Shown here piece by piece: positions 36,093 through 44,581 of a stretch of 64,000 nucleotides of DNA (position 1 is the stretch's first letter; every line of letters starts with the position of its first letter). The DNA lies in the NCBI GenBank assembly GCA_022446985.1, contig JAKVBD010000022.1, forward strand, positions 1 through 64,000, written 5' to 3'. Origin of the DNA: Lentisphaerales bacterium (GTDB lineage Bacteria > Verrucomicrobiota > Lentisphaeria > Lentisphaerales > Lentisphaeraceae). The position numbers and the translations under genes were made by a program. The notes under the pieces are model-generated. The model made no database searches and was not told the DNA's origin. It saw only the letters and a program-made list of their open reading frames with translations.

Positions 36093-37052
36093 ATGAAATA
36101 CATAGCTTTCTTTCTAATCTGCTTTTCACTTGTAGCAGATGAAGTCAAAATGAAAGATGGTTCTCTACTTAAGGGAACTATTACTAAAATTCACAAAGGT
36201 ACGATTTCCCTTAATACCAGTTATGCAGGTACTGTCAGCATTTCACAATCAGAAGTTGATTCCTACTCTACTGATAAAGAAGTGAATATTAAAAAAGCTG
36301 ACGAGCAAATCATCCAGGAAGTCGTAACTCCTGAAAAAAACAAAGAAATCTTAACCCTTTGGGCTGAAGGGGACGATCCCGATGTTTTTAAAGAAATGTG
36401 GAACCGTAAAGTATGGTTCGCCTTCAGAAGCACAGATGGTAACTCCGATGAAAGAAATATAAATATAGGTTTTGACTTCTCTTATCTTCGTGAGTTCAGT
36501 ACTTTAAGAATTTATGGCAAGTGGTCGGATGAAGAAGATAATGACCGTCAAACTACCGATGAGTGGCTTGCCGGTGTAGACTATGAACAAAGATTCAACG
36601 ACAGTCGTAACTCATGGTATACCAGAGCTGAGTATGAAAGAGACAAGATCGATGACATAAAACTAGCTCAAACATATGCTGCTGGTTATGGTTACTACTT
36701 CATAGATGAAGCGCCTACTACCCTCAGAGGTCGTGTTGGTTTACAATATCGTATAGACGATTACTATGAAGATGAAGATACTGACTCAATTGGTCTGGAT
36801 TTTGGCTTAAACTTTAAGACAGATCTCTCAGAGAGCATTAAATGGTTTACGGACATCACCTATACTCCTGCTTTTGACGAACCAGCGGACGATTACAAAA
36901 TAAAACATGAGTCTGGAATTTCCATGCCTTTAGACACTGCTTGGGATATGTACCTTAAAGCTGGCGTTGAGCATGACTACAACAGTAGGCCATCTGAAGG
37001 TAAAAAACATCTCGATACCGAGTACTTTTTACGCCTAGAAGTTCAATTTTAA
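36093..37052 (+). CDS. DUF481 family outer-membrane beta-barrel protein
   Basis: A 319-residue protein from ATG 36093, which follows AGGAACAGC; a longer frame to 35973 overlaps mscS and is not likely. Signal peptide MKYIAFFLICFSLVAD, a front part with DGSLLKGTITKIHKGTISLNTSYAGTVSI, then beta-strands typical of DUF481 (YdiY, salt-induced outer-membrane protein): RNSWYTRAEYERDKIDDIKL, YAAGYGYYFIDEAPTTLRGRVGLQYR, and a final aromatic residue in EVQF. It follows mscS. A broken paralogue lies at 19.9-20.9 kb. Confidence 0.85.
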   Translation: MKYIAFFLICFSLVADEVKMKDGSLLKGTITKIHKGTISLNTSYAGTVSISQSEVDSYSTDKEVNIKKADEQIIQEVVTPEKNKEILTLWAEGDDPDVFKEMWNRKVWFAFRSTDGNSDERNINIGFDFSYLREFSTLRIYGKWSDEEDNDRQTTDEWLAGVDYEQRFNDSRNSWYTRAEYERDKIDDIKLAQTYAAGYGYYFIDEAPTTLRGRVGLQYRIDDYYEDEDTDSIGLDFGLNFKTDLSESIKWFTDITYTPAFDEPADDYKIKHESGISMPLDTAWDMYLKAGVEHDYNSRPSEGKKHLDTEYFLRLEVQF

Positions 37053-37063
37053 ACTTAGTCGTC

Positions 37064-37555
37064 TTATATTCTCGAAAGAACTTTATCAATACGCTCTGCA
37101 AATAGGAATACTACTTGCCAATTCTCGATATACTGAGAATGTGCCAGGCTATTGCGAAGTTCTTCGAGAAGCTTCCCATTTTTCCTTAAAGCTGTTTTTG
37201 AAGGCATATCGTATAGTTCTCTTATGCCTGCAGATTTAGCAATAATTGCTGTTTTATCACCAAATTGTATACAATCAATTAAATCAGGATTTTGTCCTCT
37301 TCGTATTCTTTCATCGTAAACAAACCTTGCTTTCTCAAGTCTTCCAGGTGAAATAAGCTCTTGCCATTCTCCATTTGAAAAGTGATCTTTTATAGCTTTG
37401 CCAAAAAACATCTCAACCACTGTAATCATACCGAAAAGCCACATACGAACCGGCGCTTTTTGAATATCTTCAACAGTCACATATGCATTGACCTGACCAA
37501 GTGTTTTCAGGAAAATAACTTCGTGTTCTGATAAGTGTAGCAATGCATCTAGCAA
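37064..37555 (-). CDS. CBS/HEPN-like protein, C-terminal part
   Basis: The piece reads NAYVTVEDIQKAPVRMWLFG, like the end of a CBS domain, then an alpha-helical domain with PDLIDCIQFGDK and LEELRNSLAHSQYI. The R-N-S-L-A-H stretch fits the Rx4H motif of HEPN nucleases or HEPN-like domains. The start shown is a TTG with no ribosome-binding site. The same frame runs open further upstream to a TAA at 37601-37603, beyond which a 67-codon frame continues in register, so the gene may be the 3' part of one interrupted gene. Confidence 0.6.
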   Translation of the reverse strand: MLDALLHLSEHEVIFLKTLGQVNAYVTVEDIQKAPVRMWLFGMITVVEMFFGKAIKDHFSNGEWQELISPGRLEKARFVYDERIRRGQNPDLIDCIQFGDKTAIIAKSAGIRELYDMPSKTALRKNGKLLEELRNSLAHSQYIENWQVVFLFAERIDKVLSRI

Positions 37556-37600
37556 TGAAATTTTTTGATAAAGGCATACAGCTTCATTAAAACTGATGAT

Positions 37601-37804
37601 TTAAGGGCTTTCTTCACCCAGCACAAAATAACTACAGGCTAGTCCATTTTTAAGTACAGCACCGTACTCCGGACTTCCCCCGCCTTTTTGAATTTCGGGT
37701 ACACTCTCGTAAAAAGATATAGGCCTGGCTATATCCAACGCCTGAAACTTCTCCTTAAGAAGCTTCTTCATCCTTACCTGAAGAGCCTGATCGTGTTCAA
37801 CCAT
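37601..37804 (-). CDS. Short hypothetical ORF, possibly the 5' part of the CBS/HEPN-like gene
   Basis: A 67-codon frame whose ATG follows the stop of the broken DUF3313 gene (TAA-ATG). It encodes a charged, helical start and an aromatic Gly-rich end (GGGSPEYGAVLKNG). It is in the same frame as the downstream CBS/HEPN-like piece, separated only by a TAA. I do not recognise a family. Either it is an independent small gene, or it is the front of an interrupted 247-codon gene. Confidence 0.4.
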   Translation of the reverse strand: MVEHDQALQVRMKKLLKEKFQALDIARPISFYESVPEIQKGGGSPEYGAVLKNGLACSYFVLGEESP

Positions 37805-38461
37805 TTATCTCGTCAACTCCACAAGACACTTGTTAATTTTCAAGCCCCAGTACTCTACATAAGGTTTTGTGCCATCGCAGTTATCAAACGTACCTTTTAA
37901 TCCCTTAAAACCATATCGGGAGTCAAGACCAGCTAAAAGCCTTTCACCTGTTAAAGAATCAACTAACTCAGCTTCAACCGAAGCCTTTCCTACTGCCGAA
38001 TGATGACCTCCAGCATACTTTTGTAAATATGAAATAGCCAGACCTGCAGGCAACACTGTCGAAACATCATCTATTTCCATTTGAGAGGCTTCTCCTTCAG
38101 TAAGAGCAATTCTTAAACAAAATACATCCGGTCCGGACTTTTTCACTATTTCAAAACTGCCTTTCAAAGTTACTAACAAATTAGAATTAAGAAATCCGAG
38201 AATTTTCTCTTGTTTTTACTCTTTCCAGCTTGTTCATATCTGAAGTAGATTTCAACCACAACTGTACTGGATCAATCATAATCTTTTTATACGTCTTAAA
38301 ATCAACATGGCCTTTTCGGTAAACCAATAAAGCTTCACCTATTTAAAATTTTGTGAAATTTCCTAAAAGCCTGATTTACGGGTTACTTCAGGAGCTTGTT
38401 CTGTTGTGTTACAGGCGGCGAGGAAAATGGTAATTAATAAAATTGTCAGTAGTTTAAGCAC
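37805..38461 (-). pseudogene. Broken DUF3313 lipoprotein gene (second)
   Basis: From a GTG at 38459-38461 the frame gives a lipoprotein signal (LAAC) and the DUF3313 start RKSGF, then a TAG. Another frame continues GEALLVYRKGHVDFKTYKKIMIDPVQLW, and a further shift near 38205 leads to ILGFLNSNLLVTLKGSFEIV and the rest of the domain, ending ELTR at 37805. At least one nonsense codon and two frameshifts are needed. The order of motifs matches the copy at 19.2-19.9 kb, so they are paralogues. An open piece of 124 codons lies at 37805-38179. Confidence 0.78.
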
Positions 38462-38464
38462 ATC

Positions 38465-39175
38465 TCATTTATTCAGTTGTTTGACTTCCCACTTATTTAC
38501 TAAAGAAACAAACAATGCAGACCAGTCTTTAATTATCGGTTTGGCAAAATCATAAAATGACGGCTGGGTTCCATCCATGTAATCGATATCTTTAGTATTT
38601 ACTTTGCGATCTTTGAACATCGCCATAATTTTATTTGTCTTACCCTGTTTGATCTGACCTTCAATCGCTATAGTTCCGCCTCTCAAAGAACCATCACCTA
38701 AAAGCTGTGCTCCTGGCAAATACTTTTTTATAGGAACTATTTCAATCAGAGCAATAGCTAAAACCAGAGTCTTTTTGTCGATACTTCCGTAGTCCACCAA
38801 TTTAAATCTGCTATTTTTAGTACTTAGAAAAGCTGCTGCCATCTGCTCTTCAAAATAACGTGTCATTTGACGACCCATAGTCTGATTACCACCAGGTCTA
38901 AAACCTGGTCCAGGGCCATCTGGACGGTCCTCCGTATAAGTTGATGCATTTTTCCTGTCCCACCAACCTAGATCCCTCAAGTAAGTAGTGGAAATAGGGG
39001 CAATCGCAATCTTATCAAAGTTTTCGATATTATAAGCAGGGTCAGACCAAGATTTTTGAAAGAACATTCCATCCTCAAGTCTATAAGTATTCGGCAAAAA
39101 GCCTGAATTAGGAGCTTGTCTAGTCTGACAAGACGGTAGAATAAAAGCAGCTAGAAGAACAATTATAAGCTTCAT
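38465..39175 (-). CDS. DUF3313-like lipoprotein (intact)
   Basis: A 236-residue lipoprotein (lipobox LPSC, Cys16) with the DUF3313-like pattern SGFLPNTYRLEDG, WSDPAYNIENFDKIAIAPISTTY, and a late FKLVDYGSIDKKTLVLAIALIEIVP. AAGGGTT precedes the ATG. It lies just upstream of the broken DUF3313 copy on the same strand and is more divergent than the two broken copies are from each other. Function of the family is unknown; many members are found near outer-membrane proteins. Confidence 0.75.
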   Translation of the reverse strand: MKLIIVLLAAFILPSCQTRQAPNSGFLPNTYRLEDGMFFQKSWSDPAYNIENFDKIAIAPISTTYLRDLGWWDRKNASTYTEDRPDGPGPGFRPGGNQTMGRQMTRYFEEQMAAAFLSTKNSRFKLVDYGSIDKKTLVLAIALIEIVPIKKYLPGAQLLGDGSLRGGTIAIEGQIKQGKTNKIMAMFKDRKVNTKDIDYMDGTQPSFYDFAKPIIKDWSALFVSLVNKWEVKQLNK

Positions 39176-39332
39176 GACTAATATAACCCTTGATTTTTGC
39201 TATTTGAATTAAATTAAGATGCTTAGGGAAACACCATTATATACATTACAATCTGTTAAATCTTAATATTTCCTGTTTGAAAAAGGATTTCTCTAAAAAC
39301 TCAAGTTGTCAGAATAAAAATTCTGGTAAGTA

Positions 39333-40577
39333 CTAATTAAATACTTTTTTCAACAAACTGTTACTTTGGGGTTCAAACTGTGGATAGTCTCTCTCTAAAA
39401 TCCACATACCACTTTCATGTTTTTTTAGAGGTCGGCCATTGTCTATTCCAGGATTTAAATCATCTCGTATCAGCAAAATTAAATCTGAACTGACTGCAGG
39501 ATCATCAATAAAGTAACTATGTGAAATAAAGCCAAGACTTTGAGGTATATGAACAAGATGTACAGAATCCCAGCTTTTGATTAACTCCTTACCCTCGGGC
39601 TTCAAATCCATCGGATTAATCAAGCCAAGACGGCGAGCACTTATATTCATACTTTCTGAAAAACTTAAAGCTCGGTCACCTGCTCCCAAGTAGAGAGTTG
39701 TCCTTTTAGGGGCCAAGTGTATACCTTCTGCTATAACTCTTTGAGCAAAAACATCGATATCTATATCAGCCGCTGCTAAAATAAGGTTATTTAGCTTCAT
39801 ATCGCCAAGATCTTTACCTTGTTGCTTAAGCTCAATCTGAAGTTCTCTCAAAGCCGTTGTTGTTACATCTGTTCCACGACTGTGAGCCAAAATGTTAATT
39901 TGCTCAATTGAAGGGCAATTATACAAAGCCTTGAGAAATTGCTTGAGGTGGAAAATTGTAAAATCACCTGATTCTTTATCGGCACCATACCCAAAAACCC
40001 CATTAGTTCCAGAAGGCCAGCTATACGTAATTCCAACACCTTCTCGTCCTAGGTAGTGCCAAAGTTGTGAAGTCGTTTTAACAGCGTATTCAAAGGTATT
40101 ATTAAAACCGTGAATAAAGATAAAAACCTGCTTCTGTGTACATACTTCAAGCTTTTCTTCAACAAGCCTTATAAAGTCTGAATTATCATTAGGATACATC
40201 TTTTGAGTATCTAAACCTGGGAATGGTGTTGCTAGATAACCCTTAGGTTTTATTTCTTTGAGGTCAATGGTCGTATCATGATCTTTAAATTTTGTCAGGC
40301 CATAAATTTTCTGCCAATTATTTAACTCACCAAATTGAACTTTACATTCACCAAAAGCCAGAACTCTTGAACGGCCTACTCCATAATTTTTTGCCTCTTC
40401 ATCCCAGGTACGGTCTGTCGCATAAATCAAATCCACCTGTGGATTGCGCTTTTCAGGAGGTAATTCCTTAAAAGGATCCTCATAACCTGTACGACTGTAT
40501 AGAGCAGGAGTCGGAGCCAAACTATGTGAACAAGATACTAACGATGAGAGCAAAAGAGTCACAAATATAAGTTTCAT
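39333..40577 (-). CDS. DUF900 alpha/beta hydrolase lipoprotein
   Basis: A 414-residue lipoprotein (lipobox LVSC, Cys16) of the DUF900 alpha/beta hydrolase family. The oxyanion region FIFIHGFNNTFE, SWPSG, and nucleophile elbow LAHSRGTD (variant of GxSxG with Ala at the first Gly) are clear, and a later HSYFIDDPAVSSDL block likely carries the catalytic His. Substrates of this family are unknown; the location would be outer membrane or periplasm. Upstream, a clean intergenic region separates it from the divergent coiled-coil gene. Confidence 0.85.
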   Translation of the reverse strand: MKLIFVTLLLSSLVSCSHSLAPTPALYSRTGYEDPFKELPPEKRNPQVDLIYATDRTWDEEAKNYGVGRSRVLAFGECKVQFGELNNWQKIYGLTKFKDHDTTIDLKEIKPKGYLATPFPGLDTQKMYPNDNSDFIRLVEEKLEVCTQKQVFIFIHGFNNTFEYAVKTTSQLWHYLGREGVGITYSWPSGTNGVFGYGADKESGDFTIFHLKQFLKALYNCPSIEQINILAHSRGTDVTTTALRELQIELKQQGKDLGDMKLNNLILAAADIDIDVFAQRVIAEGIHLAPKRTTLYLGAGDRALSFSESMNISARRLGLINPMDLKPEGKELIKSWDSVHLVHIPQSLGFISHSYFIDDPAVSSDLILLIRDDLNPGIDNGRPLKKHESGMWILERDYPQFEPQSNSLLKKVFN

Positions 40578-40692
40578 TACCAGGCCAAATAATCTTTACC
40601 AAATATTCCAATTTACATCTAAATCAAAATAACCATAACTAATTTCTGTCAATATTTATTAGTTCTTTAAGTAGACTAAAAAGTACTCATCC

Positions 40693-40720
40693 TTGATTTT
40701 AAAAAGTCTGTTGCTAGAAT
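40693..40720 (+). promoter_or_regulatory. Likely sigma-70-type promoter
   Basis: TTGATT (40693-40698) and TAGAAT (40715-40720) with 16-bp spacing lie 35 bp before the start of the coiled-coil lipoprotein gene. They fit the vegetative promoter pattern with two mismatches. This would drive the run of genes that follows. Confidence 0.4.
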
Positions 40721-40755
40721 ATACTTCATAATAATTAATATAGGCATAGGGGAAT

Positions 40756-42198
40756 TTGAGACTACAGATTAAAAAACTAATTTCCACTTTGACAGCTTGC
40801 CTACTTATCCTCCCTTCATGTAAGTCAAATACCGAGCAAGCTTCTCCTGGAGACCTAATAGACACTTCACAATTCTCCATCATTGATTCTGAAGAATATG
40901 AAAGAGATTATAAAGAGTTCCGACAAGTGATCTCAGATAACTTCGAGAATACAACTCTAGAAATAATGACTCTTACCAGTAATCGGGAAGTGCATAAAAA
41001 CGTCATCAAACTTCGCCAATTTTTATCGCGCCGTTCGCGAAATATGAATGAAGATGACCCACGCTTAGCTGCCTTGAATACCTGGGCATTTTTACGACGT
41101 ATGAAAATCTATTTTAAGAGAGGAGAAGGCAGTTTCTTATTTGGCAAATCACAGGCTCTTATGCTTTCCATGCTAGATCAAACGGACAAAGATTTTGAAC
41201 TCTTTGCATTAAAATACATGGACGAAAAAGCCTTCCAAAAAGTTTCTCGCATAATGGATCAATATGTCAAGCAAAACCCCATCAAAGACATTTTCTCCGA
41301 AAAAGCTACCGATGACAGCAATACTTTCTCTGAGGTTATGGATTATGGCCTGACTCCTTTTAAAGCTATTGGAGCTGTGCGAAAAGGCGGGCAAGGCATA
41401 GAAGATATTGCCAAAACTACTGAGCGCTTTACTGACATAGTCGAAGACCTGCCAGAAGACATCCGCTGGCAGCTGCATGTCCTGGCACTTCAATTACAGG
41501 AAAATAAAATCCTCAAGGATAACACCGAGACACTTAGAAGCCTTGCTGTATCCTTTGAAAATATGAATAAAATTATGGCAAAATACCCCGAGCTTCTTAG
41601 TCTGGAAAGAAAGAATATGGCTCAGGATATGCACGACCTTCTGGGCAAAGTTTCCAAAGTTACTCAAGATGTTAAAGCCAGCTCAGTAAACATCGAAAAT
41701 AGCAGTAAAAACTTCCAGCAAGTTGGCAAAGACATTAACCAAGCCAGCGAAAAAATTACTGCTTCAATCAAACAGGTCGAACAATCATCAATTGAACTGA
41801 CAAAAGCAGCGACTGCCGTTAGTAAAACGATAAAGGATATTCAGGGAATCACTGAGTTCTTCAAAGGAGATCCCAATAAACCTAAAGAGCCGAAAGATCC
41901 AAACAAACCATCATTCTTACTACAAGTTGAACACAGCGCCAATGCGCTTCACAAAACGGCCCAGGAACTCAATACAGCTATCGCCCAAATTCAAAAAACG
42001 ATCAACAACAATAATTTTTCTAAGGAGCTCGAAGTCGTCGATCAGATTTCCAAACAAGCTATCGATACAACACGTCAGGAAGCAGAAGTGCTGGTTGACT
42101 ACATCTTCAAAAAAGCACTTATCTTTGTCACCATTACTTTCACCCTATGCCTGATTCTCATTTTGATTAAAAAGCGCAAAAAAGTTAAGGTCGCGTAA
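40756..42198 (+). CDS. Coiled-coil membrane lipoprotein of unknown function
   Basis: A 480-residue protein read from a TTG start closely preceded by AGGGG. It has a signal with lipobox LPSC (Cys22), a long helical body, a region of heptad-like repeats reminiscent of methyl-accepting coiled coils (about 300-370), a Pro/Lys-rich linker (PNKPKEPKDPNKP), and a C-terminal membrane helix followed by KKRKK. It could bridge outer and inner membrane. It overlaps the K+ channel gene by one base (TAATG), so the products are probably made together. Confidence 0.65.
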   Translation: MRLQIKKLISTLTACLLILPSCKSNTEQASPGDLIDTSQFSIIDSEEYERDYKEFRQVISDNFENTTLEIMTLTSNREVHKNVIKLRQFLSRRSRNMNEDDPRLAALNTWAFLRRMKIYFKRGEGSFLFGKSQALMLSMLDQTDKDFELFALKYMDEKAFQKVSRIMDQYVKQNPIKDIFSEKATDDSNTFSEVMDYGLTPFKAIGAVRKGGQGIEDIAKTTERFTDIVEDLPEDIRWQLHVLALQLQENKILKDNTETLRSLAVSFENMNKIMAKYPELLSLERKNMAQDMHDLLGKVSKVTQDVKASSVNIENSSKNFQQVGKDINQASEKITASIKQVEQSSIELTKAATAVSKTIKDIQGITEFFKGDPNKPKEPKDPNKPSFLLQVEHSANALHKTAQELNTAIAQIQKTINNNNFSKELEVVDQISKQAIDTTRQEAEVLVDYIFKKALIFVTITFTLCLILILIKKRKKVKVA

Positions 42199-42887
42199 TG
42201 GGTAAAGAGGAAGGAAACAACTACTCATATGTTCTGGCCTTTCTGGTTTTAACCTTGTGTACCATTCCCTTCCGCGATCTTCGTTGGTTTGGCATGGATG
42301 TTGTCTTAGCGACTCTTCATACAGCTCTTCTTGTTTCTGCTATTTACTCATGCCGTCACCGCCCCAAAGTCTGTGTCATTGTCGGTATTCTTGCGGTCTG
42401 TAGTATCATTGCCACATGGGAGCACTCCATCTTTGCCTGGGCCAATGCCAACCTGAAATTTATTTTAGGAATCATCTTCTATCTCATATTTACATATGTC
42501 ATATTGGAAGATGTACTTAAAAGCAAAACCGCTGACCGGAATATGCTGTATGGCAGTCTTTGTGCCTACATCCTTTTTGGCATAACTTTTGCATTTATAT
42601 ATGCCCTTTTAGAAGTAAATATTCAGGGCTCTTTTCTTCTTCCTGAAACCCCCGGAACTACAAATAACAAAGAACAAGACCTGCTTGCCAATTTCTTTTA
42701 TCACAGTTTTGTTACGCTCACAACGCTTGGCTATGGGGACATCCAGCCTAAGAGCCAGCCGGCTCGTTTCTTTTGCATCATTGAAGCTATGATTGGCCAG
42801 TTCTATTTGGTTGTAGTCGTTGCAGGAATTGTTGGAACCACGGCCTCAAAATACTTCAAAAGCCATGAAGCTCAGGACAAAAATTAA
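42198..42887 (+). CDS. Potassium channel protein (ion_trans_2 pore)
   Basis: A 229-residue membrane protein with about six hydrophobic segments. The pore lies between the last two: VTLTTLGYGDIQPKSQ contains the K+ selectivity filter TLGYGD. It has no RCK or cyclic-nucleotide domain. It should pass K+ across the inner membrane, and its gating is unknown. The start overlaps the stop of the coiled-coil lipoprotein gene, which may encode a partner. Confidence 0.85.
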   Translation: MGKEEGNNYSYVLAFLVLTLCTIPFRDLRWFGMDVVLATLHTALLVSAIYSCRHRPKVCVIVGILAVCSIIATWEHSIFAWANANLKFILGIIFYLIFTYVILEDVLKSKTADRNMLYGSLCAYILFGITFAFIYALLEVNIQGSFLLPETPGTTNNKEQDLLANFFYHSFVTLTTLGYGDIQPKSQPARFFCIIEAMIGQFYLVVVVAGIVGTTASKYFKSHEAQDKN

Positions 42888-42908
42888 ACCCTGATTTTCT
42901 CTACTATA

Positions 42909-43976
42909 ATGAAAAAAGATCTACAATTCTTCCCCCTATTAAAACGCGCCGGTCTAAGACTTGGCCTCTTCATAATTTTTGCCTTTCTAGTTCCTTTTTT
43001 GATCCTTTGGGGGAGTATCGCAATTAACTTTTCGAATCTCCCGGGAGATAGGCTCAGACAAGTACTTGCTATTATTTTTGCCCTTTCCTCCTTCTCTATG
43101 TTTTTATTTGTCGAAGATCTAAAAAAGGCACTCAAAATTTTATGTGGCTCAAGCCTTGTTCTTTTAATCTGGTTTCTTTCGATCAATCCTTCAAATGACA
43201 AGGAGTGGCTGCCGGATGTCCAAAAACTTCCGATCATCACATTTGATGCCGATAATGTCACAATCACCGACATACGGAATTTCAGCTATAAATCGAAAAA
43301 TGCCTTCTCTGAGAGTTACTACGAAGACACTTTCGACATGAGTAAATTGGCTTCAACAGACTTATTTATTTCCTACTGGGATGGCCTGCAAAATATAGCT
43401 CACACCTTTGTCAGTTTTCGCTTTTCAGATGGCAAAGTCTTATGTGCTTCAGTCGAAGTCAGAAGAGAAAAAGGCGAAACTTACAGCACCTCGAAAGGAT
43501 TTTTTAAACAATTTGAGCTCATCTATGTTCTCGGAAATCAAAATGACATCGTTAAAGTCCGAACCAATTTCCGTGGTGAAGATACTTTTATGTATCCTAT
43601 GACTTTAACTCCTGAACAAAGCCGCCAGTTTTTAACGAGTCTTCTAAATGCTGCGGATTCTCTAAGAAAAAATCCCAAATTTTATAATACTATTGGCCAA
43701 AATTGCACAACGACTTTGATCAACCACTTAAATGATATAGATGGTGTTAACATTGGCTTTCACCAAAAACTGCTTATGAATGGCGTCTCCGATCATTTCG
43801 CTTATGAAATTGGTGGGATAGACAATTCTATTCCTTTCGCTGTCTTAAAAGATTGTGCCTTCATAAGTGAAAAAGCTAAAGAAGTACAACCCGAAGAAAG
43901 TTTCTCTGCTGCTATTCGCAACTTTGTCGATACAAATATTGCCAAGGAAAAACGAAAGAGAGACCTTAAGCCTTGA
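42909..43976 (+). CDS. DUF4105 membrane protein
   Basis: A 355-residue protein with three or so N-terminal membrane helices (about 15-100) and a C-terminal DUF4105 (Lnb N-terminal periplasmic-like) domain: SYWDGLQNIAHTFVSFRFSDGK, FELIYVLGNQNDIVKVRTNFRGE, and GQNCTTTLINHLND. Conserved His and Cys in AHTF and QNCTT suggest an NlpC/P60-like papain fold, so a peptidase or acyltransferase function is possible. It lies 21 nt after the K+ channel gene. Confidence 0.8.
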   Translation: MKKDLQFFPLLKRAGLRLGLFIIFAFLVPFLILWGSIAINFSNLPGDRLRQVLAIIFALSSFSMFLFVEDLKKALKILCGSSLVLLIWFLSINPSNDKEWLPDVQKLPIITFDADNVTITDIRNFSYKSKNAFSESYYEDTFDMSKLASTDLFISYWDGLQNIAHTFVSFRFSDGKVLCASVEVRREKGETYSTSKGFFKQFELIYVLGNQNDIVKVRTNFRGEDTFMYPMTLTPEQSRQFLTSLLNAADSLRKNPKFYNTIGQNCTTTLINHLNDIDGVNIGFHQKLLMNGVSDHFAYEIGGIDNSIPFAVLKDCAFISEKAKEVQPEESFSAAIRNFVDTNIAKEKRKRDLKP

Positions 43977-44024
43977 AACATCGAGATTTAACAAATACGT
44001 TTTCTTTAAAACCTGAGGATTAAT

Positions 44025-44519
44025 GTGAATAGTAATGACTTCATCTGGTGGCTTGACGGCAAACTTATCGGTGGCATGATGACACCTATAATCGACCCGC
44101 TAAGAAGAGCAAATGGCCGAGGTTTACTTACCGATTTTGATGATGATTTACCAGATCTTTATGCTCTAGGCATACGCTCAGTAGTTTCTCTCATAAATGC
44201 CCCTGGCGAAGACAAAATATATGAAAGCGCCGGATTCTCTTTTCTAAGCTCTCCCATAAGAGACTTTCAAGCGCCGGATTTTGAACAATGTTTGGAGATC
44301 TGCCAATTCATCGAGAATTCTCCCAAAGCCACACTGGTTACTTGTGAGGGGGGTCTTGGCAAAACAGGAACCATTCTGACAGCATGGCTGCTCTACAAAG
44401 GAGCAAATCCTGAAGAAGCCTTAAGAAGTGTACGCCAACATGAACCTGGAGCTGTCGAATCCCACGCTCAACTTCTGTTTATCCAACAATTCTATGAATT
44501 CTTAACTGCAAGTAATTAG
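44025..44519 (+). CDS. Dual-specificity phosphatase-like protein with altered P-loop
   Basis: A 164-residue protein of the cysteine phosphatase (DSP/PTP) fold. It starts at GTG 44025 after GAGGATTA. The P-loop reads VTCEGGLGKTGT, whereas active enzymes have HCxxGxxR: here His is Thr and the phosphate-binding Arg is Lys. Catalytic Cys is kept, and the preceding general acid region has PIRDFQAP with an Asp. Activity may be weak or changed. It lies on the same strand as the K+ channel and DUF4105 genes. Confidence 0.75.
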   Translation: MNSNDFIWWLDGKLIGGMMTPIIDPLRRANGRGLLTDFDDDLPDLYALGIRSVVSLINAPGEDKIYESAGFSFLSSPIRDFQAPDFEQCLEICQFIENSPKATLVTCEGGLGKTGTILTAWLLYKGANPEEALRSVRQHEPGAVESHAQLLFIQQFYEFLTASN

Positions 44520-44521
44520 TA

Positions 44522-44551
44522 TTGACATCAATCTACCTGATTTGTTAAAAT
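44522..44551 (+). promoter_or_regulatory. Likely sigma-70-type promoter
   Basis: A perfect TTGACA (44522-44527) and TAAAAT (44546-44551) with 18-bp spacing sit about 30 bp before the next gene start. It is one of the best promoter matches in the window. Confidence 0.5.
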
Positions 44552-44581
44552 TTGACTAAATTAATCAACCAGGGTCACTGA

